Below are positions 1 to 6,316 of a DNA stretch of 13,528 nt, piece after piece. Below the pieces are notes generated by a model. That model was not told the origin of the DNA. It did not search any database and was given only the letters and a program-made list of their open reading frames with translations. The position numbers and the translations under genes were made by a program. Origin of the DNA: Gammaproteobacteria bacterium (GTDB lineage: Bacteria > Pseudomonadota > Gammaproteobacteria > Pseudomonadales > GM7GCV1); the NCBI GenBank assembly GCA_030830945.1, contig JAURLY010000240.1:1-13528 (forward strand). The letters run 5' to 3'. Numbering within the stretch: the stretch's first letter is position 1; each line of letters begins with the position of its first letter.

Positions 1-417
1 GTTTTTTCTCTTGCAAACTGGGCGGCTGCATTGATTTTGGCTTACCTGTTTCGAGACCCTGTTGGCGCGATTTTGCCCCTTGGTGAATCAGTCAGTCCAC
101 TTATTCGTAGTACGGTCGGTGGTATCCTGATTTTTGTCATCACATTGATTGTTGGCGGATTACTGGTCACACTGATTCATAAAGTAGCTCACGCAAGTGG
201 ACTTTCCGGTACAGATCGCACTCTCGGAGTTGTCTTTGGTTTATTGCGAGGCTGCGTCATCGTATTGGCGCTCCTAATTCTACTGCCAGCAATTAGCCCG
301 ATCGAGGAGCAAAATTGGTGGCAGGCATCAGTAACAATCCCACTTTTTCTTGGTTTTGAAGAGTGGGCGACAACCTTGGTGGCCGATTTGGTCAACTGGG
401 TTACAGGCAGAATTTAA
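1..417 (+). CDS. cvpA: CvpA family membrane protein (5' end cut by window)
   Basis: The reading frame is open from base 1, so the N-terminus lies outside the window; about 138 residues are visible. CvpA is an inner-membrane protein first linked to colicin V production in E. coli; its exact biochemical role is unclear. The visible part has hydrophobic stretches consistent with membrane segments, one within the ILIFVITLIVGGLLVTLI region and one within the VIVLALLILL region. Between them is the family's conserved loop, with DRTLG followed by FGLLRG. It sits 15 bp upstream of purF, the usual cvpA-purF pairing in gammaproteobacteria, which supports co-transcription. Family assignment is secure from the conserved loop and the neighbour; the true start cannot be seen. 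Confidence 0.93.
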   Translation, partial: VFSLANWAAALILAYLFRDPVGAILPLGESVSPLIRSTVGGILIFVITLIVGGLLVTLIHKVAHASGLSGTDRTLGVVFGLLRGCVIVLALLILLPAISPIEEQNWWQASVTIPLFLGFEEWATTLVADLVNWVTGRI

Positions 418-432
418 GGTTGAGGAACCTAT

Positions 433-1959
433 ATGTGCGGCGTCGTTGGTATTCATAGTAAAGGCAATGTAAACCAGAAGCTCTATGATGCGCTGACCGT
501 TTTGCAGCATCGCGGCCAAGATGCTGCGGGAATTGTGACCTGTTCAGGAGGGCGCTTTCACCAGAAGAAAGGCAATGGCCTGGTCCGAGATGTATTCCAT
601 CAAGGGGATATGACGGAACTGGTAGGCAATACAGGGATTGGTCATTGTCGATATCCGACAGCTGGCAGTTCGGGTCCGGCGCTGGCTCAGCCTTTCTATG
701 TCAATTCCCCCTACGGTATTAGCCTTGCGCATAATGGCAATCTCACCAACTCCGAATTCCTCAGCGAAAAAATCTTTTCCCGCGATCTTCGACACCTAAA
801 TACGGATTCTGACTCTGAAGTTTTACTCAATGTGCTAGCGCATGAGCTACGCAAGTGCGGCAAGGTGGATCTTGATCCTGAAGATATCTTCGATGCGATC
901 GAAGGACTGCATAACAAATGCAAAGGCGCTTATGCCTGTGTCTGCCTCATTGCTCGTCAGGGGCTGCTGGGTTTTCGTGATCCATTGGGTATTCGTCCAC
1001 TGGTATTGGGAAAGCGTGAAAAGAAACGTGGCACCGAATACATGATTGCTTCGGAATCTTCTGCTCTTTCAGTGCTGGGCTTTGAGCGAATACGCGATGT
1101 GGCTCCAGGCGAAGCCATATTTATTGATCGTGACGGTAATTTTTTCTCTAAACAGTGTGCGAAGAATCCCAAATTGTTCCCCTGTATTTTTGAACACGTG
1201 TATCTGGCTCGCCCTGATTCGTCGCTGGACGATATCCATATGTACAAAACCAGACTTCGCCAGGGAAACAAGCTGGCGGAGAAAATCATGCGCGAGTGGC
1301 CAGACCACGACATAGACGTTGTAATTCCCATACCCGATACCAGCCGCGTAGCGGCCCAGGCTCTTGCAGAATGTCTAGGGTTGCGGCTTCGGGAAGGTTT
1401 GATGAAGAACCGTTATATTGGTCGTACCTTCATCATGCCTGGGCAAGCGGTACGAAAAAAGTCCGTTCGCCAGAAACTCAATACCATCGTGCCTGAATTC
1501 GAAGGGCGCAATGTGTTGTTGGTCGATGATTCCATTGTTCGTGGTACCACCAGTCGCCAGATTGTCCAGATGGCTCGCGAAGCGGGGGCTAATAAAGTTT
1601 ATCTCGCATCAGCGGCACCACCTGTACGATATCCCAACGTCTATGGCATAGATATGCCGTCGGCGGAAGAGCTCATTGCCCATGGCCGCACTTCTGATGA
1701 AATAGCTGAACTGATTGAAGTGGATAAACTGATCTATCAAGATCTGGATGATCTTATAGATGCTTCTCGCGACGGTAATCCCAAAGTTGATGGCTTTGAG
1801 TGTTCTGTCTTTACCGGCGAGTACGTCACGGGCGATGTAGATGATGCCTATTTGGCACGGATCAGTAACCAACGTAATGATCAGGCCAAGTCGCAACGGG
1901 AGCAATCCAGCGGCGAAGCATCCGTTATAGGGCTGCATAACTCGCGCAAAGTCAATTAA
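433..1959 (+). CDS. purF: Amidophosphoribosyltransferase (glutamine PRPP amidotransferase)
   Basis: PurF makes 5-phosphoribosylamine from PRPP and glutamine, the committed first step of purine synthesis, in the cytosol. At 508 residues it matches the usual length (E. coli about 505). The class II glutamine amidotransferase domain comes first: nucleophile Cys2 directly after the start Met (no propeptide), R73 in GHCRYPTAG, N101-G102 in HNGN, and D127. The phosphoribosyltransferase domain follows, with the PRPP loop VLLVDDSIVRGTTS at about 361-374. It lacks the propeptide of the Bacillus-type iron-sulfur enzymes. The start is fixed by MCGVVGI and by GAGGAA (422-427) five bases upstream. It follows cvpA by 15 bp and precedes metZ by 50 bp, as in Pseudomonas. 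I did not see a PurR operator in the short visible upstream region. Confidence 0.98.
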   Translation: MCGVVGIHSKGNVNQKLYDALTVLQHRGQDAAGIVTCSGGRFHQKKGNGLVRDVFHQGDMTELVGNTGIGHCRYPTAGSSGPALAQPFYVNSPYGISLAHNGNLTNSEFLSEKIFSRDLRHLNTDSDSEVLLNVLAHELRKCGKVDLDPEDIFDAIEGLHNKCKGAYACVCLIARQGLLGFRDPLGIRPLVLGKREKKRGTEYMIASESSALSVLGFERIRDVAPGEAIFIDRDGNFFSKQCAKNPKLFPCIFEHVYLARPDSSLDDIHMYKTRLRQGNKLAEKIMREWPDHDIDVVIPIPDTSRVAAQALAECLGLRLREGLMKNRYIGRTFIMPGQAVRKKSVRQKLNTIVPEFEGRNVLLVDDSIVRGTTSRQIVQMAREAGANKVYLASAAPPVRYPNVYGIDMPSAEELIAHGRTSDEIAELIEVDKLIYQDLDDLIDASRDGNPKVDGFECSVFTGEYVTGDVDDAYLARISNQRNDQAKSQREQSSGEASVIGLHNSRKVN

Positions 1960-1967
1960 AGGTGTAG

Positions 1968-2001
1968 TCTGCGCGCCCTGAAAATATAGTAACAGCGCAG
2001 A
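1968..2001 (+). repeat. Inverted repeat in the purF-metZ gap
   Basis: TCTGCGC (1968-1974) and GCGCAGA (1995-2001) are perfect 7-base complements separated by 20 bases. The hairpin ends 8 bases before the metZ start codon, and metZ has no clear Shine-Dalgarno sequence between the two. There is no T-run after the stem, so it does not look like an intrinsic terminator. It might affect metZ translation or mRNA processing; that is a guess. Confidence 0.4.
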
Positions 2002-2009
2002 AACCAGCG

Positions 2010-3206
2010 ATGAGTAAGGACAAACCAGATAACAACAGCCTGAAACAGGATACCCTGGCTGTTCGTGCGGGCAGTTATCGATCTGCCGAAGGCGAGCACT
2101 CAGAGTCCCTGATACTCACTTCCAGCTTCGTCTTCGATGACGCGGCAACGGCTGAACAACGTATGGCTCTTAGCCAGCCGGGTAATGTGTACTCTCGTTA
2201 CACCAATCCTACGGTTCGTGCTTTCGAGGAACGCCTGGCTTTAATGGAAGGAGCTGAAGCCGGTATTGCCACTTCCTCCGGTATGGCGGCTATTCTTTCT
2301 ACCTGTATGGCCTTCTTGCAAGCGGGAGACCACATCCTCTGCTCACGTGATATTTTTGGTAGCACTACCGTGTTACTAGATAAATTTATTGCCAAGTTTG
2401 GTGTAGAAGTTACCTTTGTCCCGTTAACGGACTTGCAGGCATGGAAGGATGGTGTCCAGGAAAACACTCGTTTACTTTTTTTGGAAACACCTTCGAATCC
2501 GTTAAATGAGATTGCCGACATTCGGGCCTTGGCTGATATAGCCCATGCCGCAAATGCACGTCTGGTTGTAGACAACTGTTTCTGTACACCTGTTTTGCAA
2601 AAACCGCTTGAACTAGGTGCCGATCTATCGCTGCACTCGGCCACCAAATACATTGATGGTCAGGGTAGGGCGCTAGGTGGTGCCGTTGTAGGGCCCAAGG
2701 ACGATATTGATGAAATTCTGGGGTTTGTCCGTTCCTGTGGTCCGGCAATGAGCCCATTTAATGCCTGGATTTTTCTGAAGGGATTAGAAACCCTGAAAGT
2801 TCGCATGCAAGCTCATTCGGCTAATGCCCAGGCACTGGCGGAATGGCTTCAGCAGCAAGACATTGTGGAAACTGTCTTTTACGCTGGGCTTGAATCTCAT
2901 CCAGGTCACGACTTGGCTTTGAAGCAACAGTCAGGTTATAGCGGTGTGTTGTCATTTACTGTTAAGGGCGGCAAGGAAGAAGCATGGAAGGTAATAGATA
3001 GCACTCAGCTGCTCTCTATCACGGCCAATCTGGGCGACGCCAAGTCAACCATTATTCATCCGGCAACCACAACGCATGGTCGGCTGACGCCTGAGCAGCG
3101 AGCTGCGGCAGGGATCGCTGATAACCTGATCCGAATCTCAGTCGGTCTGGAAGATGTTGAAGATATCCAGGCGGATTTGCTTCGGGGTTTTGACGCAATT
3201 CGTTAA
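2010..3206 (+). CDS. metZ: O-succinylhomoserine sulfhydrylase
   Basis: MetZ is a PLP enzyme that condenses O-succinylhomoserine with sulfide to give homocysteine, the direct sulfhydrylation route to methionine. The 398-residue protein is a full-length member of the Cys/Met metabolism PLP family. Visible markers are YSRYTNPT (cofactor/substrate contacts from the neighbouring subunit), the SSGMAAI phosphate-binding segment, VDNCFCTP with the Asp that binds the pyridine nitrogen, and SATKYIDGQGR in which K213 should carry the PLP. The IDGQGR after the lysine and the N-terminal LAVRAG/EGEHSE pattern are typical of MetZ rather than MetB or MetC. Position after purF agrees with Pseudomonas. O-acetylhomoserine as the substrate cannot be excluded by sequence alone. 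The chosen ATG gives the family-like N-terminus, though its ribosome-binding site is weak. Confidence 0.93.
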   Translation: MSKDKPDNNSLKQDTLAVRAGSYRSAEGEHSESLILTSSFVFDDAATAEQRMALSQPGNVYSRYTNPTVRAFEERLALMEGAEAGIATSSGMAAILSTCMAFLQAGDHILCSRDIFGSTTVLLDKFIAKFGVEVTFVPLTDLQAWKDGVQENTRLLFLETPSNPLNEIADIRALADIAHAANARLVVDNCFCTPVLQKPLELGADLSLHSATKYIDGQGRALGGAVVGPKDDIDEILGFVRSCGPAMSPFNAWIFLKGLETLKVRMQAHSANAQALAEWLQQQDIVETVFYAGLESHPGHDLALKQQSGYSGVLSFTVKGGKEEAWKVIDSTQLLSITANLGDAKSTIIHPATTTHGRLTPEQRAAAGIADNLIRISVGLEDVEDIQADLLRGFDAIR

Positions 3207-3246
3207 CAAAGCAACCCTGTTAGCCGCATCTGGAGCAACCATCCTT

Positions 3247-3275
3247 TTGCCTACCTCATGCTATTAATTCATGAT
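3247..3275 (+). promoter_or_regulatory. Candidate sigma-70 promoter for lysC
   Basis: TTGCCT (3247-3252) and CATGAT (3270-3275) match the -35 and -10 consensus at four of six bases each, with a 17-base spacer. Transcription would start near 3282, giving a leader of about 85 bases that contains the hairpin/T-run at 3309-3334. Moderate matches only; metZ read-through is the alternative. Confidence 0.35.
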
Positions 3276-3308
3276 GGATTGGTGTTAAATACGCGCCCTT
3301 TTGTATAC

Positions 3309-3334
3309 CGCCCGATAGGCTTTCTGGGCGTTTT
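3309..3334 (+). terminator. Hairpin with T-run between metZ and lysC
   Basis: CGCCC (3309-3313) pairs with GGGCG (3326-3330), followed at once by TTTT (3331-3334). This is a short intrinsic-terminator-like structure downstream of metZ. A second CGCCC at 3294-3298 can pair with the same GGGCG. The structure ends only 32 bases before the lysC start codon, so it may end metZ transcripts, attenuate lysC, or both. The stem is short, so strength is uncertain. Confidence 0.5.
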
Positions 3335-3366
3335 AATTCGTTAATTTTTCTGTGAGAAAACCTTAA

Positions 3367-4605
3367 ATGGCACTGATTGTTCAGAAATTTGGCGGCACTT
3401 CGGTTGGTAGCGTTGAACGCATCCAGGCGGTGGCTGACAAAATCTGTAAGTTCAAGGCGGGCGGACACGATGTGGTCGTGGTCGTCTCGGCAATGAGCGG
3501 TGAAACCAACCGCCTGATCTCTCTTGCCAAGGAGATTCAGGAAGAACCAGATCCACGTGAAATGGATGTGCTGGTATCGACTGGTGAACAAGTCACAATC
3601 GCACTTTTGTGTATGGCGCTTAAGCAAAAAGGCCAGGGCGCACGTTCATATACTGGTGGACAGGTCAGGATCCTTACGGACAACGTTCATACCAAAGCGC
3701 GCATTCAGAGCATTGACGAAAGTAATATCCGCACTGATCTGGATCAGGGCAGGGTAGTTGTTGTCGCTGGATTTCAGGGGACTGATTCTGAAGGCAATAT
3801 CACCACGTTGGGTCGTGGTGGTTCAGATACTTCCGCTGTAGCCGTTGCCGCTGCGCTTAAAGCGGACGAATGCCAGATATATACAGATGTTGACGGGGTC
3901 TATACAACAGATCCACGTGTCTGCGATTCTGCACGACGCCTCGATCAAATCACCTTTGAAGAAATGCTGGAAATGGCCAGTCAGGGCTCCAAAGTGTTAC
4001 AAATAAGGGCCGTGGAGTTTGCAGGTAAATACAAGGTTCCGCTGCGGGTACTGTCCAGCTTTGTTGATGGCCCCGGCACACTGATTTCGCTAGAGGAAAA
4101 CTCATCGATGGAAAACCCAATTGTCTCCGGTATCGCGTTCAATCGTGATGAAGCCAAAGTTACTGTCCTCAATGTCCCGGAACATCCCGGTGTTGCCTAC
4201 AAGATTCTTGGTGCTGTTGCTGAGGCAAACATCGAAGTGGATGTGATTGTGCAGAATTCCGCTCACGGTGACAGCAATGATTTCAGTTTCACTATTCACA
4301 GAAATGAACTCAAAAAAACAGTATCTGTGCTGGAAAACCTAAAAGAAGATATAGGTTTTTCAGGGATTGAAACCGATGACAAGATCGTAAAGGTCTCTTT
4401 GGTTGGTGTTGGGATGCGTTCCCATGCTGGTGTTGCTGCAAAAATGTTTGAAGCACTGGCATTAGACGGCATCAACATCCAGATGATCACTACGTCTGAA
4501 ATTAAGATTACAGTGATTATCGAAGAGAAATACCTGGAGCTGGCAGTGCGTGGAATCCACTCGGCATTTGAACTGGATCATAAAATTGAAGAAGAGACTC
4601 TATAG
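3367..4605 (+). CDS. lysC: Aspartate kinase, monofunctional with two C-terminal ACT domains
   Basis: LysC phosphorylates aspartate to 4-aspartyl phosphate, the entry to lysine, threonine, methionine and diaminopimelate synthesis. The 412-residue protein has the kinase domain first: KFGGTSV at 7-13, TLGRGGSDTSA from residue 147, and DVDGVYTTDPR for nucleotide/substrate binding. Two ACT regulatory domains fill roughly residues 265-412. There is no homoserine dehydrogenase domain, so this is the Pseudomonas/Bacillus/Corynebacterium-type enzyme, usually inhibited by lysine and threonine together. An in-frame ATG at codon 248 (4108), with GAGG at 4093-4096, could start a separate regulatory chain of 165 residues, as known for the alpha2beta2 enzymes of Bacillus and Corynebacterium. 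It precedes csrA as in Pseudomonas, but metZ rather than alaS lies upstream. The main ribosome-binding site is weak and lies in a small AT hairpin (3346-3360). Confidence 0.97.
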   Translation: MALIVQKFGGTSVGSVERIQAVADKICKFKAGGHDVVVVVSAMSGETNRLISLAKEIQEEPDPREMDVLVSTGEQVTIALLCMALKQKGQGARSYTGGQVRILTDNVHTKARIQSIDESNIRTDLDQGRVVVVAGFQGTDSEGNITTLGRGGSDTSAVAVAAALKADECQIYTDVDGVYTTDPRVCDSARRLDQITFEEMLEMASQGSKVLQIRAVEFAGKYKVPLRVLSSFVDGPGTLISLEENSSMENPIVSGIAFNRDEAKVTVLNVPEHPGVAYKILGAVAEANIEVDVIVQNSAHGDSNDFSFTIHRNELKKTVSVLENLKEDIGFSGIETDDKIVKVSLVGVGMRSHAGVAAKMFEALALDGINIQMITTSEIKITVIIEEKYLELAVRGIHSAFELDHKIEEETL

Positions 4606-4620
4606 TTAGATTAAATTTTC

Positions 4621-4639
4621 AATTATGTTTAACATAATT
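4621..4639. repeat. Perfect 19-bp palindrome overlapping the csrA promoter
   Basis: AATTATGTTTAACATAATT is a perfect inverted repeat with 9-base arms around a single central base. It overlaps the -35 region (TTAACA, 4629-4634) of the inferred csrA promoter, the position expected of an operator for a dimeric regulator. No T-run follows, so it is not a lysC terminator. I cannot name the regulator. Confidence 0.65.
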
Positions 4640-4658
4640 GACACTAATGCTCTAAAAT
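4629..4658 (+). promoter_or_regulatory. Inferred csrA promoter
   Basis: TTAACA (4629-4634) and TAAAAT (4653-4658) each match consensus at five of six positions, with an 18-base spacer. Transcription would begin around 4665, giving a leader of about 53 bases. A perfect TTGACA at 4638-4643 is also present but has no well-placed -10 element. Confidence 0.55.
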
Positions 4659-4663
4659 ACAGG

Positions 4664-4711
4664 TTCCTTATTTAAGGAAATCAAAAGGGAAGCTGTAGAG
4701 CAGAGAGAGGA
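4664..4711 (+). promoter_or_regulatory. csrA leader with hairpin and GGA motifs (possible CsrA autoregulation)
   Basis: The leader begins with a perfect inverted repeat, TTCCTTA (4664-4670) against TAAGGAA (4673-4679). GGA occurs at 4676-4678, 4688-4690 and 4709-4711, the last inside the Shine-Dalgarno AGAGAGAGGA. CsrA-family proteins bind ANGGA motifs and are known to repress their own translation in E. coli by covering the ribosome-binding site. Autoregulation here is inferred from these motifs. Confidence 0.45.
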
Positions 4712-4717
4712 ATTAAT

Positions 4718-4963
4718 ATGCTTATTTTAACACGCCGTATTGGAGAAACAGTTGTTATTGGTGACAACATCAATATCACTGTGCTTGGCGTGAAAGGTAA
4801 TCAGGTGCGTCTTGGAGTGAATGCACCGAAAGAAGTTTCTGTTCATCGTGAAGAGATTTACCAGCGTATCCAGTTTGAAAAAGAAGCTGGCGATGCTGGT
4901 GATGAAGCAGAGTCTGATTATGATAACCGCGGTAACGTGAAGCCGATAAAACCAGTAATTTAA
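4718..4963 (+). CDS. csrA: Carbon storage regulator CsrA/RsmA with extended C-terminal tail
   Basis: CsrA is a dimeric RNA-binding protein that binds GGA motifs in mRNA leaders and changes translation or stability, controlling carbon flow, motility and biofilm. The conserved beta-barrel core is complete: MLILTRRIGE at the N-terminus, IGDNI/ITVLGVKGNQVRLGV in the middle, and VSVHREEIYQRI with the RNA-contacting R44. The protein has 81 residues whereas most homologues have about 60-65. The additional tail after about residue 58 is acidic (GDEAESDYD) and ends in a basic/proline segment (VKPIKPVI). A strong Shine-Dalgarno (GAGAGAGG, 4703-4710) sets the start. The lysC-csrA-tRNA-Ser order matches Pseudomonas. 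It has its own promoter upstream and terminator downstream. Confidence 0.97.
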   Translation: MLILTRRIGETVVIGDNINITVLGVKGNQVRLGVNAPKEVSVHREEIYQRIQFEKEAGDAGDEAESDYDNRGNVKPIKPVI

Positions 4964-4965
4964 CT

Positions 4966-4996
4966 AGGCTGAAACTGACTAGATTTCAAGCCTTTT
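4966..4996 (+). terminator. Intrinsic terminator after csrA
   Basis: AGGCTGAAA (4966-4974) pairs with TTTCAAGCCT (4984-4993) with one bulged A, then runs into TTTT (4993-4996). It begins 2 bases after the csrA stop codon, which supports a discrete csrA transcript. Confidence 0.7.
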
Positions 4997-5011
4997 AAAG
5001 CCGTTTTCTTG

Positions 5012-5020
5012 TGGTATCAT
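5012..5020 (+). promoter_or_regulatory. Extended -10 promoter of tRNA-Ser
   Basis: TGGTATCAT combines a TGn extension with a five-of-six -10 element (TATCAT, 5015-5020). No good -35 box is seen 17 bases upstream. The bases after it (GCCGCCCCCG, 5021-5030) are GC-rich, the discriminator type found at stable-RNA promoters under stringent control. The tRNA body starts at 5032. Confidence 0.55.
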
Positions 5021-5031
5021 GCCGCCCCCGT

Positions 5032-5122
5032 GGTGAGGTGGCCGAGCGGCTGAAGGCGCTCCCCTGCTAAGGGAGTATACCCTTATCCGGTATCGAGGGT
5101 TCGAATCCCTCCCTCACCGCCA
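5032..5122 (+). tRNA. tRNA-Ser(GCU), anticodon GCT
   Basis: A complete 91-base class II tRNA. The acceptor stem GGTGAGG (5032-5038) pairs with CCTCACC (5112-5118), followed by discriminator G (5119) and encoded CCA (5120-5122). The anticodon stem CTCCC/GGGAG (5059-5063/5071-5075) closes loop CTGCTAA with anticodon GCT at 5066-5068, which reads AGC and AGU serine codons. The T arm is GAGGG-TTCGAAT-CCCTC, ending at 5111. A long variable arm lies between 5076 and the T stem, as expected for serine. Placement after csrA is as in Pseudomonas. Confidence 0.98.
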
Positions 5123-5127
5123 TACAC

Positions 5128-5157
5128 AAAAAACCCCCGCTTCATGCGGGGTTTTTT
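5128..5157 (+). terminator. Strong intrinsic terminator after tRNA-Ser
   Basis: CCCCGC (5135-5140) pairs with GCGGGG (5146-5151) around loop TTCAT, followed by six T (5152-5157). The stem is preceded by six A (5128-5133), so the structure could also work on the other strand. It begins 5 bases after the tRNA CCA. Confidence 0.93.
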
Positions 5158-5219
5158 GTATCTGCGTTTCGGTCGGATCTCTACCCGACCAAATGGATTG
5201 CGGGAGTTTGGATCCTGTT

Positions 5220-5228
5220 TGTTATCAT
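5220..5228 (+). promoter_or_regulatory. Extended -10 promoter of the hydroxyacid dehydrogenase gene
   Basis: TGTTATCAT has the same extended -10 form as the tRNA-Ser promoter 200 bases upstream, again followed by a GC-rich stretch (CTGCCGCC, 5229-5236). It predicts a start near 5235 and a leader of about 24 bases before the ATG at 5259. The -35 region is poor. Confidence 0.45.
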
Positions 5229-5258
5229 CTGCCGCCTAACAAGATTGAGAGTTCTGGA

Positions 5259-6230
5259 ATGAGCGAACCTAAAAACTTGACGACGGTATTTCTCGATGCC
5301 GACACAGTAAGGCCCGACGAGCTTGATATGAGTGAGCTTGAAAATGCTGTGACATCGCTGACGCTGTACGGAAAAACCTCTGGAGACCAGTTAATGGGTC
5401 GTACGGAGGGAGTCGAATGTGTGATTACCAACAAGGTAAAACTTGACCAGCGTTTTTTTGAATGTCGTCCGCAGGTTCGTTTGGTGTGTATTGTTGCCAC
5501 CGGCACCAATAACGTCGATTTGGCTGCTGCTGAGACGCATGGAGTGGCCGTGTTTAACTGTCGCGGCTACGGTACCGGCTCGGTGGCACAGCATACACTG
5601 ATGTTGATTCTGACACTTTTACGTTCCGGGTCGTCTTATCATCGTCAGGTACAGCAAGGTGACTGGAGCTGCTCGGAGATGTTTTGTCTGCTCAATGACG
5701 CCATTCGCGAAACCGAGGGTTTGACCCTCGGGATTGTCGGATATGGTGATATAGGTCGTGAAGTACAGCGTCTTGGCGAGGCTTTTGGTATGCGGACAAT
5801 AATCAGCGAACGTATCGGGTCAGAACCGCGGGAGGGACGTATCGCCTTTGAACAGGTGGTGGCGCAGTCGGATATTCTGACACTGCATTGTCCGCTGACG
5901 GAGCAAACCCGCTCATTAATGAATGCTGATCGGCTTGCGGCGATGAAACAGGACGCGCTATTGATTAATACAGCGCGAGGTGAGTTGATTGATGAAGCGG
6001 CCCTGGTAAAGGCTTTGTCTGATGGCTTGTTGGGCGGTGCTGCCCTGGATGTGTTGAGCCAGGAACCGCCACCCTACGATCATCCGCTTCTTGTTGCGGA
6101 GTTACCCAATTTATTTATAACCCCTCACACGGCCTGGGCTTCGCGACGGGCCCGTCAGGAAGCAGTTCGACAAACTGCAGGCAACATACACGCCTGGCTT
6201 GGGGAGCAAACACTCAGACGAGTGGTGTGA
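5259..6230 (+). CDS. D-2-hydroxyacid dehydrogenase, glycerate dehydrogenase (HprA)-like
   Basis: This NAD(P)-dependent oxidoreductase should interconvert a D-2-hydroxyacid and a 2-ketoacid; overall similarity is to glycerate dehydrogenase/hydroxypyruvate reductase. From the ATG at 5259 it has 323 residues, typical of the family. It shows ATGTNNVDLAAA of the substrate domain, the dinucleotide fold GYGDIG at 161-166, and the catalytic set R240 (NTARGE), E269 (SQEPP) and H290 (TPHTAW). An acidic Glu follows the second Rossmann strand (IISERIG), which favours NAD over NADP. An in-frame ATG at 5193 would add 22 residues, but it has no ribosome-binding site and lies upstream of the likely promoter. 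The exact substrate cannot be fixed from sequence. It stands alone between the tRNA and a convergent polymerase gene. Confidence 0.9.
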   Translation: MSEPKNLTTVFLDADTVRPDELDMSELENAVTSLTLYGKTSGDQLMGRTEGVECVITNKVKLDQRFFECRPQVRLVCIVATGTNNVDLAAAETHGVAVFNCRGYGTGSVAQHTLMLILTLLRSGSSYHRQVQQGDWSCSEMFCLLNDAIRETEGLTLGIVGYGDIGREVQRLGEAFGMRTIISERIGSEPREGRIAFEQVVAQSDILTLHCPLTEQTRSLMNADRLAAMKQDALLINTARGELIDEAALVKALSDGLLGGAALDVLSQEPPPYDHPLLVAELPNLFITPHTAWASRRARQEAVRQTAGNIHAWLGEQTLRRVV

Positions 6231-6316
6231 TATTTCTTTGTCACGGCGCGTGTAGCCCGGTTTTTCGACCGCCAGCACTCGCGATACTCTTCATACCGGC
6301 TTTCTCGGCAGAAGCA

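Noticed and set aside
957..1331. Long antisense ORFs inside purF and other genes (for example 2198-2653 and 8595-8993, minus)
   Set aside because: They lie wholly within strongly supported genes on the other strand and show no recognisable motif; they are frame shadows.
3258..3344. 28-codon leader peptide ORF upstream of lysC
   Set aside because: It has no Lys or Met codon run, no Shine-Dalgarno, and its ATG would lie before the likely transcription start.
3207..3366. Lysine riboswitch upstream of lysC
   Set aside because: The gap is 160 bases and shows none of the conserved lysine-riboswitch core segments I would look for; only a short hairpin with T-run is present.
4638..4643. Perfect TTGACA as the csrA -35 box
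   Set aside because: No -10-like sequence occurs 16-18 bases downstream; TTAACA at 4629 pairs better with TAAAAT at 4653.
5193..5258. Longer N-terminus for the hydroxyacid dehydrogenase (ATG 5193)
   Set aside because: The extra 22 residues are not family-like, there is no ribosome-binding site, and the likely promoter (5220-5228) lies inside this stretch.
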